Origin: UBA830 sp038146925
GTDB lineage: Bacteria > Pseudomonadota > Alphaproteobacteria > MPNO01 > UBA830
Assembly: GCA_038146925.1 (NCBI GenBank)
Contig: JAYQSP010000011.1
Span: forward strand, 124,001-188,000
Reading direction: 5' to 3'
DNA: 64,000 nucleotides
Shown here: positions 42,531 through 51,854 of the stretch, piece by piece
How positions within the stretch are numbered: the first letter of the stretch is position 1
Layout: every line of letters starts with the position of its first letter
The notes under the pieces: generated by a model
Told to the model about the DNA's origin: nothing
The model's database searches: none
The model's input: the letters and a program-made list of their open reading frames with translations, nothing else
Program-made: the position numbers and the translations under genes

Positions 42531-42935
42531 ATGTCCGATACCGATGCCGTGCTGTTCGCCAACGAAGCGTTTTACCGCGCTTTCGCAGATCGCGACGAAG
42601 CCGCGATGGACGATTTATGGTCGGCGTCGGCGCAGGTGGCCTGCCTGCATCCGGGATGGGGTCCGCTGATGGGACGCGAGGACGTTTTGTCGAGCTGGAT
42701 GGCCATTATCCGGAACCCGGAGTCACCGGCAATCCTGTGTCACGACGCGCGCGCGCATGTCTATGGCGATACCGCCTATGTCATCTGTTTCGAGGAAATC
42801 GCCGGCAATTTTCTGGTCGCGACCAACGTGTTCGTGCGCGAAGGGCGGGTGTGGAAAATGGTGCATCATCAGGCGGGGCCGACCTCGGTCCGCCCGGACC
42901 CCGAAAGCGGCGAACCCGCCGGGCCGGTGAACTGA
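42531..42935 (+). CDS. NTF2/SnoaL-like domain protein
   Basis: A 134-residue small cone-shaped-barrel protein. ANEAFYRAFADRDEAAMDDLW and HPGWGPLMGREDVLSSW are typical of the SnoaL-like group that includes limonene-epoxide hydrolases, ketosteroid isomerases and stress proteins without a known reaction. A His-Pro-Gly-Trp motif follows a Cys. The gene is transcribed alone and converges with coxG-like. Function cannot be assigned. Confidence 0.85.
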   Translation: MSDTDAVLFANEAFYRAFADRDEAAMDDLWSASAQVACLHPGWGPLMGREDVLSSWMAIIRNPESPAILCHDARAHVYGDTAYVICFEEIAGNFLVATNVFVREGRVWKMVHHQAGPTSVRPDPESGEPAGPVN

Positions 42936-42951
42936 TTCGGTCCTCTGCCGC

Positions 42952-43560
42952 CTAGTCCTTCTTTCCGAACAGTCCCCTGATCGACCGGACGATCTGGTTC
43001 CAGAGAACCTTGAATGCCATGCCGCCGACCTGTGCGGGCGCTGCCGGTTGTTGGGGCGGCGGCGCGGTGTCGGCAGGGGCCGCCGGTGCGGCGTCGGCGG
43101 CCGGCTGGTCGGCCTCGATCTGTTTCGACAGATTGTCGGCGAACTGGCCGATGATCTGGCTGGCGAGATCCTGGATCATCCCGGCGCCGCGCCCGTACTG
43201 GGCGACCGAGCCGGACAGCTGCAGGTCGGTGTGAATTTTCACCGACGATCCGGCATCCGACGGTTCCAGATGAAAGCCGACATTGGCATTGGCGCCGCCG
43301 CGGCCCTTGGCGTCCGCTCCTTGCGCCTTGACCGTGGCCTTGTGCGCGGCATCGTCGACGTCCTCGAACGTCGCCGTGCCCTGGAAGGTCAGGGCCACGG
43401 GGCCGAGACGGACGGACACCTTGCCCTTGAAGGTCTTGTCGTCGACGATCTCCGTCAGCTCCGCGCCCGGCATGCAGGGCGCGATGCGTTCGATGTCCAT
43501 CAGGGTCTTCCACGCCTGATCCGGCGGCAGCGGTAAGTCGAAGCTGTTATCGATTTCCAT
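42952..43560 (-). CDS. CoxG-like protein (SRPBCC/CO dehydrogenase subunit G family)
   Basis: A 202-residue protein. Residues 1-145 form a START/SRPBCC domain (SFDLPLPPDQAWKTLMDIE, then PCMPGAELTEI), followed by an Ala/Pro/Gln-rich linker and a short amphipathic C-terminal helix ending GLFGKKD. In carboxydotrophs CoxG helps anchor CO dehydrogenase to the membrane. It lies 18 bases downstream of the CoxL-like gene, so it probably serves that enzyme. CoxD, CoxE and CoxF-type maturation genes are absent. Confidence 0.9.
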   Translation of the reverse strand: MEIDNSFDLPLPPDQAWKTLMDIERIAPCMPGAELTEIVDDKTFKGKVSVRLGPVALTFQGTATFEDVDDAAHKATVKAQGADAKGRGGANANVGFHLEPSDAGSSVKIHTDLQLSGSVAQYGRGAGMIQDLASQIIGQFADNLSKQIEADQPAADAAPAAPADTAPPPQQPAAPAQVGGMAFKVLWNQIVRSIRGLFGKKD

Positions 43561-43578
43561 GGATAGAGTGTTCCTTTT

Positions 43579-45915
43579 CTATTCGGCGGCCTGGGCGGGA
43601 GAACTGTTCAACGCCTGCCAGACGCGGTTCGGCGACGCGGGCATGTCGAACGTACGAACCCCCCGGGTCGCCAGCGCGTCACAAATGGCGTTCATGACCG
43701 CCGGCATGGCGCCGACGCAGCCGGCTTCGCCAGCGCCCTTGATGCCCATCGGGTTGGTCGGGGTGGGAACTTCGTTCTCGCCCATCTCGAAGCTGGGGCA
43801 GTCGTCGGCCCTCGGCATCGTGTAGTCCATGAACGAGCCGGACACCATCTGACCCGATTCGTCGTCCCACACCATGTTCTCGCACATGATCTGGCCGATG
43901 CCCTGCACCGCGCCGCCATGCACCTGACCGGCCAGCAGCAGCGGGTTGATGACCGTGCCGACGTCGTCGACCATGCAGTAGCGCACGATCTCGGTTTCGC
44001 CCGTGTCGGGGTCGATCTCCACCTCGGCGACGTGGCAGCCATTGGGGAAGGTCGGCGCCGGCGGCGACCAGGCGGCCCATTCGTCGAGACCGAGTTCGAA
44101 GCCGGGCGGCGCGGTCATGAAGTTGTGCGCGTGTTTGGCCGCGTCCATCAGGTTCATGGTCTTGTCGGTGCCCGCGACCGTGAAGGTGCCGTCGTCGAAC
44201 TCGATATCCTCGACCGCGACTTCCAGATGATGCGCGACCAGCGGCTTGCATTTCTCCACGATCTTTTTGGCGGCCAGCTGGATCGACGCGCCGCCGACGC
44301 CGGACGACCGCGATCCGAAGGTGCCGGTGCCCATCATGGACACATCGGAATCGCCCTGCGCGAGCCGCACCTGTTCGAATTCCAGCCCCAGCATGTCGGC
44401 CAGCATCTGGCGGAAAATCGTCTCATGCCCCTGGCCGTGATTGTGCGTGCCCATGATCAGGGTCACAGTCCCCGACGGGTCGAACCGGATCTGCGCCCAT
44501 TCGGGCGGTCCGCCCGCCGATTGTTCGATACAGTTGGCGATGCCGATGCCGCGCAGCTTGCCCGCGCTTTCGGATTCGGCCCGCCGGGTTGCGAAGCCGG
44601 CGTAATCGATCATCTCCAGCGCGCCGTCCATGTTCTTTTCGAACTCGCCGGAATCGTAGGTGAACAGGAACCCGGTGCTGTAGGGCTCGCTGATTTCGGG
44701 GATCAGGTTGCGGCGGCGGATTTCGGCGGCGTCGATGCCCATTTCGCGGGCCGCGGTATCGATTACCCGCTCGACGCAGTAAACCGCTTCCGGCCGTCCG
44801 GCGCCGCGATAGGGGCCTGTCGAATTCGTGTTGGTGAACACACCGGTGACGCGGGTATAGATCGCGGGCGTTTTATAGGTGTTCGACAGCGAACCCAGAT
44901 TGTTGGTCGACGAATGCGGTCCCAGCAGCGTCAGATAGGCGCCGAGATTGGCGACCGTCGTGACCCGCAGGCCGGTGAAGATGCCGTTTTCGTCCAGTGC
45001 CAGTTCGGCGGTCACGACGTTGTCGCGCGCCTGATCGTCGGACTGGAACGCGTCGGTGCGGTCGCCCGTCCACTTGACCGGGCGGCCCAGCAGTTTCGCC
45101 GTCCACAGCACCAGGATGTTTTCCGGATAGGGGCCTGACCGCATGCCGAACGCGCCGCCCATGTCTTCGGAGACGACCCGCAGCTTGTTCTGCGGCACTT
45201 TCAGAATCGGCTCGGCCATCGCCTGACGTACGCCGTGCGGGCCCTGCGTGCCCGTCATCAGGGTATAGCGTTCGTCATAGGGGTCGTATTCGCCGATACA
45301 GGCGCGCGGTTCCATCGGCGCGACCGACACGCGGCTGATATCGATATCCAGCTTGGTGACGTGATGCGCGGCGGCGAACGCGGCGTCCGTCTTGTCCTTG
45401 TCCCCCATTTCGAACACGAAGCACACATTGTCCGGCGCCTCGTCCCAGACCGTGCCGGCGTCCGCATCAAGCGCATGCGCCGTGCTGGTAATCGCTTTCT
45501 GTTCCTCGTAGTCGACGATGATCATCTCGGCTGCGTCCTGTGCCTGCCTGGCGGTTTCCGCCACCACCCAGCACACCGGATCGCCCACCATCTTCACCGC
45601 GTCTTTCCGCAGCGCGCCGTTCGGCGGCAGGAACATGGGCGAGCCGTCGGGTTTCTGGCGCGGGACGGCGCAGGGGATGTTGCCGAGGCCCGATGCGGCA
45701 TAATCTTCGCCGGTCCAGACGCCGAGCACGCCCTGCGCGTCCTTCGCCGCCGAGGTGTCGATCGACAGTATCTTCGCGTTCGCGTAGGGCGATCGCAGCA
45801 CGTAGCCATAGGCCTGCCCCGGCCGGTTGAGATCGTCCGAATACCTTCCGCCGCCACGCAGCAGCCGCGGATCTTCCCAGCGCGGCACACCCTGTCCGAT
45901 TCCGAATTTGGTCAT
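43579..45915 (-). CDS. CoxL-like molybdopterin-binding large subunit (form II)
   Basis: A 778-residue molybdenum hydroxylase catalytic subunit. Blocks are MTKFGIGQGVPRWEDPRLLR, GGAFGMRSG, GPYRGAGRPEA at the active-site loop (the true CO dehydrogenase has a Cys-Ser-Phe-Arg loop here), QSAGGPPEWAQ and the catalytic Glu in GIKGAGEAGC. It is therefore not a CO dehydrogenase. The CoxS and CoxM subunits needed to pass electrons are absent; coxG follows. Upstream minus-strand genes are EamA exporter, SDR and MFS. Confidence 0.87.
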   Translation of the reverse strand: MTKFGIGQGVPRWEDPRLLRGGGRYSDDLNRPGQAYGYVLRSPYANAKILSIDTSAAKDAQGVLGVWTGEDYAASGLGNIPCAVPRQKPDGSPMFLPPNGALRKDAVKMVGDPVCWVVAETARQAQDAAEMIIVDYEEQKAITSTAHALDADAGTVWDEAPDNVCFVFEMGDKDKTDAAFAAAHHVTKLDIDISRVSVAPMEPRACIGEYDPYDERYTLMTGTQGPHGVRQAMAEPILKVPQNKLRVVSEDMGGAFGMRSGPYPENILVLWTAKLLGRPVKWTGDRTDAFQSDDQARDNVVTAELALDENGIFTGLRVTTVANLGAYLTLLGPHSSTNNLGSLSNTYKTPAIYTRVTGVFTNTNSTGPYRGAGRPEAVYCVERVIDTAAREMGIDAAEIRRRNLIPEISEPYSTGFLFTYDSGEFEKNMDGALEMIDYAGFATRRAESESAGKLRGIGIANCIEQSAGGPPEWAQIRFDPSGTVTLIMGTHNHGQGHETIFRQMLADMLGLEFEQVRLAQGDSDVSMMGTGTFGSRSSGVGGASIQLAAKKIVEKCKPLVAHHLEVAVEDIEFDDGTFTVAGTDKTMNLMDAAKHAHNFMTAPPGFELGLDEWAAWSPPAPTFPNGCHVAEVEIDPDTGETEIVRYCMVDDVGTVINPLLLAGQVHGGAVQGIGQIMCENMVWDDESGQMVSGSFMDYTMPRADDCPSFEMGENEVPTPTNPMGIKGAGEAGCVGAMPAVMNAICDALATRGVRTFDMPASPNRVWQALNSSPAQAAE

Positions 45916-46011
45916 CCCGTTACCCTTTTGAAAGGTGTTGAATCCTGTGCGTTTTGTGTACCGCCCACGGCATCGCGTTGCAAGTTGGCGGGTGGGCTGG
46001 AACGGAAGTAT

Positions 46012-46914
46012 CTACGCCAGCAGCAGAACGAGGATCCCAATCACGATGGCTACGCAGCCCGCGACTTCCAGCCGGTTTATCTTCTCTTTGAAAATGAACA
46101 CCGTCGACGCGAAGGTAAAAATCATTTCGATCTGGGCAACGGCCTTCACGACGGCGGCTTTCTCGAGGGTCATCGCCGTGAACCAGCCGAAAGATGCGCT
46201 CGCGCCGACGAAGCCCACCGCCAGCGCCGGCTTCCAGGCGGCGGCGATACGGCGGAGTTCGGCGGGGTCGCGCAGCGCGATGAATACCAGCATGACGATC
46301 GTCTGGAACAGGATGCCGGCGCACAGCGTCACCCCGCCCTGCATGAGGAAATTCGGTCCGCCCAGCGACAGAGATGCACCCCGGTATCCGACCGCGGCGA
46401 TCCCGAAAAACGTGCCGGAACACAAGCCGATGGCGACGCTGCGCGTGGCGAGCGACGTGACCAGCGCACTCGGTTTCAGTTCGGTGCGGGCGACCGAGAT
46501 CAGCATCACGCCGGCAACCGAAATCGCGATCGCCAGCAACGCCACCCAGGACACGGTTTCCGACAGGAAGATCAGCCCGAACAAAGCGGCCTGCGCCGGC
46601 TCGGTCCGCGAATACGCGGTGCCGACCGCGAAATTGCGATAGCTGAACAGGTGGATCAGCAGCGCCTGTGCGAAAATCTGCGCCAGCGCCGCCAGCACCA
46701 CCCAGCCGAAAAATACCGGGTGCAGACGGGGCAGGGGATATTCCGCGCCGTAATACAGAATGGCCAGAAACAGAAAGGCGAACGGCAGGCCGTAGCCGAA
46801 CCGCACGAACGTCGCCCCGGTCGTGCCGATCCGGCCTTTCAGATATTTCTGCAACGTCGAGCGGACGTTCTGCAGGAACGCCGCCGCGACCGTGATGGCG
46901 ACCCAGGTTTCCAT
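46012..46914 (-). CDS. EamA-like (DMT) membrane transporter
   Basis: A 300-residue protein with about ten hydrophobic helices; WVAITVAAAFLQNVRSTLQK opens it and RTEPAQAALFGLIFLSETVS ends the first repeat. It is more divergent than the other two EamA proteins of the window. It lies 20 bases downstream of the SDR gene on the same strand and 96 bases before the CoxL-like gene. Substrate unknown. Confidence 0.8.
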   Translation of the reverse strand: METWVAITVAAAFLQNVRSTLQKYLKGRIGTTGATFVRFGYGLPFAFLFLAILYYGAEYPLPRLHPVFFGWVVLAALAQIFAQALLIHLFSYRNFAVGTAYSRTEPAQAALFGLIFLSETVSWVALLAIAISVAGVMLISVARTELKPSALVTSLATRSVAIGLCSGTFFGIAAVGYRGASLSLGGPNFLMQGGVTLCAGILFQTIVMLVFIALRDPAELRRIAAAWKPALAVGFVGASASFGWFTAMTLEKAAVVKAVAQIEMIFTFASTVFIFKEKINRLEVAGCVAIVIGILVLLLA

Positions 46915-46934
46915 TCAGGCGGAACGCCCGGGCG

Positions 46935-47756
46935 TCAGGTCCGGTCCCCGAACCCCGCCGGCGCCGAGCATCCTTTCGCGGCGTCGTCCGCCGATGCGCT
47001 GTTGTCCCACAGCCGGCCGATGAAGCGTTTGCCGTTCCAGCCGTCCGACGCTCTCGACGCCAGCCAGACGATCGGCGCCTGCATCACCACGGGGTCGACC
47101 AGCATGCCGTCGGCGCCCGACCGGCCCTCGTCGCCCGGGTTGCCGGGCAGCAGGTTGGTGTCCGCCGCGCCGCCGGGGATCAGGATGTTGCAGGTCACGC
47201 CGGTACCGTCGAGGTCTTCCGACCAGCAGCTCGTTGTCGCTTCCATGGCCGCCTTCGACGGACCGTAGGGCGAAAAACCGGCACGCTGCATGGTGTGGAT
47301 CGACGTGGTCACGTTGACGACCCGTCCCCAGCCTTTTTCCAGCATGTGGGGTACGGCTTCGCGCGCCATCTGGAAGCCGCCATTGACGTTGGTTTCGATG
47401 ATCTGGGCCCAGGTTTCCGGCTTCACGTCCCAGAACTTCGTCGGCGTCCGGTTGAACGTGTCGGAGACCAGCAGCATGCCGACGCCGGCATTGTTCACCA
47501 GCACGTCGACGCCGCCGAACTCCGCCACCGTGTCGGCAACGATCTTGGCGCAGGCATCCGGATCGCGAATGTCCGATACCATCGCCTTCACGTTACCCGC
47601 CAGGTCCTTCGTTTCCGCCTCGATATCGTCGGCGATGTGCATGGCGGCGGTCACGTTCGCGCCAGCGCCGGCCAGCGCGTGCACCATCGACCGCCCAAGT
47701 CCCCGGCCGCCGCCGGTGACGATGCAGGTGGTGCCGTTCAGATCGGTTGTTGTCAT
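46935..47756 (-). CDS. Short-chain dehydrogenase/reductase (SDR)
   Basis: A 273-residue NAD(P)-dependent oxidoreductase. The ATG at 47756 follows AGGAAA and gives MTTTDLNGTTCIVTGGGRGL, whose TGGGRGLG is the cofactor motif. NNAGVGM and the catalytic YGPSK are present, with Ser in VNVTTSIHT. Length is slightly above the usual 250 because of a C-terminal tail (WNGKRFIGRLWDNSASADD). It follows an MFS gene and precedes an EamA gene, suggesting transport and oxidation of one compound. Confidence 0.9.
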   Translation of the reverse strand: MTTTDLNGTTCIVTGGGRGLGRSMVHALAGAGANVTAAMHIADDIEAETKDLAGNVKAMVSDIRDPDACAKIVADTVAEFGGVDVLVNNAGVGMLLVSDTFNRTPTKFWDVKPETWAQIIETNVNGGFQMAREAVPHMLEKGWGRVVNVTTSIHTMQRAGFSPYGPSKAAMEATTSCWSEDLDGTGVTCNILIPGGAADTNLLPGNPGDEGRSGADGMLVDPVVMQAPIVWLASRASDGWNGKRFIGRLWDNSASADDAAKGCSAPAGFGDRT

Positions 47757-47820
47757 GTGTGTGTTTCCTGTCTCTGAAATTTGAGGCGGGCAACCTAGCA
47801 CGCCGCCGGGCGAATGACAG

Positions 47821-49065
47821 TTACCCCCGCCCCTGCACCGCCCGCAGCCGCATCAGGATCAGCATCAGCAGGCAGGCGACGCCGAACATCATGAACAGCG
47901 AGGCGTCGAAATCGCCGGTGGCGTGGGCCAGCGCGCCCATCGACATCGGGCCCAACACGCCGCCGACTTCGCCGACCGAGAAATAAAGTCCGCTGGCGGC
48001 GCCGACGCGGCTGGTGTTGCCGTCGCCGCTTTCGATCAGCAGCAGGATCGAGATCGACGTCATCGCGCCGCGGCACATGCCCTGCAGCACCAGACCGGCG
48101 GCCAGCAGCGGTCCCGACGCGGCCCAGACCATGACGGTGGCGACGGCGGCGCAGACGAACAGTCCCAGCAGGATGGCGAAGCGTTTGTCCGGCGTCGCCA
48201 TGCGCGGAAGCGATAGCGACGCCACCATGCCGAACAGGGTCGGGATGGCGGCCCAGTAGCCGGCTTCCGAGGGCGTCATGCCGTAGGACCGCAGCAGATC
48301 CGGCAGCCAGTGGTTCATGCCGTGATTGTAGAAAAGGATGAAAAGCCCCATCAGCAGGACGAGGCGGACGACGGGGTCGCGCACCAGTTCGAGGAACACG
48401 TCCATCGACCGGCGCTTATCCTCGGCCTTCAGTTTGGCTTCCATGTCGCGGCTGGCCGGGTGCGCGCTGATCCCCAGCCAGATCACGCCGACCAGAATGA
48501 TGAACAGCGCGTAGCCCGACATCAGATCGCGCCAGTCGCCGCCGATGGCGGGCAGGAACACGCTGTTGGTCAGTGCCACGGCGACGATCCCGCCGGTCGC
48601 GTTGCCGGTGAAATAGATGCCCATGGCAAGCCCGCGTTCCTTGCCCGTGAACCACAGGCTGACCACTTTGGGCGCGCCGGACGAAATCAGCGGCCCGCCG
48701 AGACCGAACACCATGACCGCCAGCAACAGCGTAACGTAGTCCGATGCCACGCCGCGCAGCGCGACCGAGACGGCGATTACCAGCACCGAAGCGAACATCA
48801 TCCGGCGCGGGCCGAACCGGTCGAGCAGCCCGCCGCAGGGAACCGAACAGAAAATATAAGTGAGCTGCCATGCCGCCAGCACGGTGCCCATCTCGCCCCG
48901 ATGCATGCCGAGATCGGCCATCAGCCGGTAGACCAGCGGCGCCATCGACGCGATCGCCAGCGCGAAAGCGAAATACAAAAGCCACACGCCGCCCAGCATG
49001 GCCCAGCGATAGGGGTGGGGCGGCCCGGCGGCGATATCGTCGGAAAGGTTAGGGGCGAGCGCCAT
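47821..49065 (-). CDS. MFS transporter (CynX/NimT-like)
   Basis: A 414-residue inner-membrane transporter with about twelve hydrophobic segments. Motif A is seen as GGLLDRFGPRRMMF between helices 2 and 3. NHGMNHWLPDLLRSYGMTPS is typical of the CynX/NimT-like branch. It opens a minus-strand run (MFS, SDR, EamA, CoxL-like, CoxG) with short gaps. The substrate is unknown but could feed the CoxL-like enzyme. Confidence 0.87.
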   Translation of the reverse strand: MALAPNLSDDIAAGPPHPYRWAMLGGVWLLYFAFALAIASMAPLVYRLMADLGMHRGEMGTVLAAWQLTYIFCSVPCGGLLDRFGPRRMMFASVLVIAVSVALRGVASDYVTLLLAVMVFGLGGPLISSGAPKVVSLWFTGKERGLAMGIYFTGNATGGIVAVALTNSVFLPAIGGDWRDLMSGYALFIILVGVIWLGISAHPASRDMEAKLKAEDKRRSMDVFLELVRDPVVRLVLLMGLFILFYNHGMNHWLPDLLRSYGMTPSEAGYWAAIPTLFGMVASLSLPRMATPDKRFAILLGLFVCAAVATVMVWAASGPLLAAGLVLQGMCRGAMTSISILLLIESGDGNTSRVGAASGLYFSVGEVGGVLGPMSMGALAHATGDFDASLFMMFGVACLLMLILMRLRAVQGRG

Positions 49066-49140
49066 AGTCAGGGTTTAGGGGATTTCGGCGCGGCGGGGAA
49101 TGGGGGTGGCGGGTTCGAAGTTTGCCGTTTGAAAATAAAA

Positions 49141-49222
49141 ACCGTCATCCTGGCGAAAACCGGGATCTCTCTTCAACGAAAACTGCCGGAGATTCCGGCT
49201 TTCGCCGGAATGACGACAAATG
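49141..49222. repeat. REP-like palindromic intergenic repeat (copy 2)
   Basis: Outer arms CGTCATCC and GGAATGACG enclose GATTCCGGC/GCCGGAATG-type palindromes with a CTTTC loop. The segment ACTGCCGGAGATTCC matches the minus strand of the element at 603-680. The rest of the gap 49066-49248 contains no gene. Confidence 0.6.
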
Positions 49223-49248
49223 GCTTTGTAAACCTGGTGCAGGGCGCC

Positions 49249-50928
49249 CTAAAACAGCCCTTCCACGATGCCCCCGTCGCCCAGCCGGATCGAATTGGCG
49301 GCGGGCACGCGGGGCAGGCCCGGCATGGTCATGATATTCCCGCAGATCGCGACAACGAATTCGGCACCGGCGGACAGGCGGACCTCGCGCACCGGCACGA
49401 TGTGATCCGATGGTGCGCCTTTCAGGTCCGGGTCGGTGGAGAAGCTGTACTGGGTTTTCGCCATGCAGACAGGCAGGTGCCCGTAGCCTTCGTCCTCCCA
49501 GCGCGAAAGCTGGTCCTGCAGGCTCTTGTTCGCGATGGCTTCGGACGCCCGGTAAATTTCCTTCGCGACCGCGTTGATCTTGTCGAACAGCCCCATGTCG
49601 TCGGGGTACACCGGCGCAAAGGAGGCCTTGCCGCTGTCGGCCATCTCAACGACCTTGTGCGCCAGCGCTTCGGTGCCGGCGGAACCGTCGGCCCAATGTG
49701 TGCACTCGACGACCTCCGCCCCGGCTTCGCCCGCGGCATCGGCGACGGCGGCGATCTCCGCGTCCGTGTCGGTCGAAAACCGGTTGATCGCGACCACCGG
49801 CGGGACGCCGAATTTTTTTACGTTCTCGATATGCCGTTTGAGATTGGCGATGCCTTCCGTGACTGCGCCGACGTTTTCGGTGCCGAGATCGTCGCGTCCG
49901 ACCCCGCCATGCATTTTCAACGCGCGGATGGTAGCGACGATGACGGCGGCATCCGGTTTCAGGCCCGCCTTTCGGCATTTGATGTCGAAGAACTTCTCCG
50001 CGCCCAGATCGGCGCCGAACCCCGCTTCGGTGACGACATAGTCCGACAGCCGCAGCGCCGCCTCGGTCGACATGACGGTATTGCACCCATGGGCGATATT
50101 GGCGAACGGCCCGCCATGGACGAAGGCGGGGTTGTTCTCAAGGGTTTGCACCAGGTTGGGCATCAGCGCGTCTTTCAGCAGGACCGCCATGGCGCCGTCT
50201 GCCTGAAGCTGCCTGGCGGTGATGGCTTCGCGCTTGCGGGTCTGGCCGACGACGATGTTGCCGAGGCGGCGTTCCAGGTCCGACAGCGAATTCGCCAGGC
50301 AGAAGATCGCCATGATCTCGGACGCGACCGTGATGTCATAGCCGGTTTCGCGCGCGAATCCGTTGGCGATGCCTCCCAGTCCGACGGTGATATCGCGCAG
50401 CGCGCGGTCGTTGATGTCCACGACCCGTCGCCACGAAACGCGCCGCGAATCCATCCGCAGTTCGTTGTCCCAGTACATATGATTGTCGATCATCGCCGAC
50501 AGCAGGTTGTGCGCCGCGCCGATGGCGTGCATGTCGCCGGTGAAGTGGAGGTTGATATCTTCCATCGGCACGACCTGTGCATAGCCGCCGCCGGCGGCGC
50601 CGCCTTTCATGCCGAAACACGGGCCGAGGGACGGTTCACGGATGCAGATGGCGGCCTTCTTGCCGATCCGGTTCAGCCCGTCGCCGAGCCCGACGGTCGT
50701 GGTGGTCTTGCCTTCGCCGGCCGGCGTCGGCGTGATCGCGGTGACCAGGATCAGTTTGCCGCGCGGACGGTCTGAAATTTCCTCCAGAAATCCGTAATCC
50801 ACCTTGGCCTTGTTGGACCCGTAGGGGTGCAGCGCGTTTGCGGGAATATCCAGCTTTGCACCGATGTCGGTAATGGGAAGCTGCGTCGCGGCGCGCGCGA
50901 TTTCGATATCCGTACCCTGGTCAGCCAT
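49249..50928 (-). CDS. fhs: Formate-tetrahydrofolate ligase
   Basis: A 559-residue ATP-dependent ligase that makes 10-formyl-THF from formate. The P-loop ITPTPAGEGKTTTTVGLGD is at about residues 65-83, with GPCFGMKGGAAGGGYAQVVPMEDINLH following. Length is full. One-carbon units from demethylation reactions (for example VanA-type oxygenases releasing formaldehyde) could be captured through this route; that link is inference. It lies downstream of the pirin gene on the same strand. Confidence 0.97.
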   Translation of the reverse strand: MADQGTDIEIARAATQLPITDIGAKLDIPANALHPYGSNKAKVDYGFLEEISDRPRGKLILVTAITPTPAGEGKTTTTVGLGDGLNRIGKKAAICIREPSLGPCFGMKGGAAGGGYAQVVPMEDINLHFTGDMHAIGAAHNLLSAMIDNHMYWDNELRMDSRRVSWRRVVDINDRALRDITVGLGGIANGFARETGYDITVASEIMAIFCLANSLSDLERRLGNIVVGQTRKREAITARQLQADGAMAVLLKDALMPNLVQTLENNPAFVHGGPFANIAHGCNTVMSTEAALRLSDYVVTEAGFGADLGAEKFFDIKCRKAGLKPDAAVIVATIRALKMHGGVGRDDLGTENVGAVTEGIANLKRHIENVKKFGVPPVVAINRFSTDTDAEIAAVADAAGEAGAEVVECTHWADGSAGTEALAHKVVEMADSGKASFAPVYPDDMGLFDKINAVAKEIYRASEAIANKSLQDQLSRWEDEGYGHLPVCMAKTQYSFSTDPDLKGAPSDHIVPVREVRLSAGAEFVVAICGNIMTMPGLPRVPAANSIRLGDGGIVEGLF

Positions 50929-51009
50929 GTCGGAGAATCCGTTTCTGAAAGGAATGATCCCCGAAGTTAGGCGGGAAAGGATGGAATCATCAACCGCGCG
51001 CGCAACGCA

Positions 51010-51711
51010 TCAGGCGGCGAGATCGAAGACCAACACCTCGGCGTCCGACGTCCCGGTCACCGTGACCGCGTCTTCGCCGGTCATCCCCGCCCCGTCTCCG
51101 GGATAGAGCTGTTCGCCGTTGACCTGGACCGTGCCGCGCGCGACCTGCACCCAGGCTTTCCGCCCGGGCCGCAGCGGCAGGGACACTTCGTCCCCGTCAT
51201 CCAGCAGCGACGTATAAAGATCGGCGTCCTGATGGATTTTCAGCGATCCGTCGCGGGCGTCGTTGGATGCGACAAGGCACAGCTTGCCGCGCCGTTCCTC
51301 GTGCACGAACGCCTTCTGCTCGTATCCCGGCGGGATGTCGTGCTCGTTCGGGATGACCCAGATCTGCAGGAAATGGACAGGGTCTTCGTCCGACGCATTG
51401 AACTCACTGTGCCGGATGCCGGTCCCGGCGCTCATCCGCTGGACCTCACCCGGCCGGATCACCGACCCCGTGCCGATGGAATCCTTATGCTCCAGCGCAC
51501 CGTCCAGCACGTAGGAAATGATTTCCATGTTTTCGTGCCCGTGGGTGGGGAATCCTTCGCCCGGCTGGACGCGGTCCTCGTTAATAACGCGCAGCGCGCC
51601 GAACCCCATATGCGCGGGGTCGTGGTAATGGCCGAACGAAAAGCTGTGCTTCGAATTCAGCCAGCCCATGTTGGCGGTGCCCCGTTCTTCGGCGTGACGG
51701 ATATCGATCAT
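51010..51711 (-). CDS. Pirin family bicupin protein
   Basis: A 233-residue bicupin of the pirin/YhhW type. The N-terminus MIDIRHAEERGTANMGWLNS and the metal-binding FGALRVINEDRVQPGEGFPTHGHENMEI contain the His-x-His and Glu ligands of the first cupin; AGTGIRHSEFN is the other signature. Pirins have quercetinase or regulatory roles. ATG at 51711 has an AGGAGA-type site. It is upstream of fhs by 81 bases; no functional link is known. Confidence 0.92.
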   Translation of the reverse strand: MIDIRHAEERGTANMGWLNSKHSFSFGHYHDPAHMGFGALRVINEDRVQPGEGFPTHGHENMEIISYVLDGALEHKDSIGTGSVIRPGEVQRMSAGTGIRHSEFNASDEDPVHFLQIWVIPNEHDIPPGYEQKAFVHEERRGKLCLVASNDARDGSLKIHQDADLYTSLLDDGDEVSLPLRPGRKAWVQVARGTVQVNGEQLYPGDGAGMTGEDAVTVTGTSDAEVLVFDLAA

Positions 51712-51854
51712 GGCAAACTCTCCTGTCTATATAAGAAATGCGCCGCATCCACGGCGCCGTTTCCGCATAGATGGGGAGCGCGCCCCGCCGCATAATCGTG
51801 CATCCATGCATGTCAGTTTTGACGTATGCGAACAAATAAACGCCGACATTCCCG

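Noticed and set aside
43579..45915. A carbon monoxide dehydrogenase
   Set aside because: The active-site loop is GPYRGAGRPEA rather than the Cys-Ser-Phe-Arg type, and coxS/coxM are absent; form II proteins are not CO dehydrogenases.
45235..47268. A 677-codon open frame on the plus strand across CoxL-like, EamA and SDR genes
   Set aside because: Crosses three genes with recognisable motifs in antisense.
48310..50775. An 821-codon open frame on the plus strand across the MFS gene and fhs
   Set aside because: Antisense shadow of two secure genes; composition typical of such shadows.
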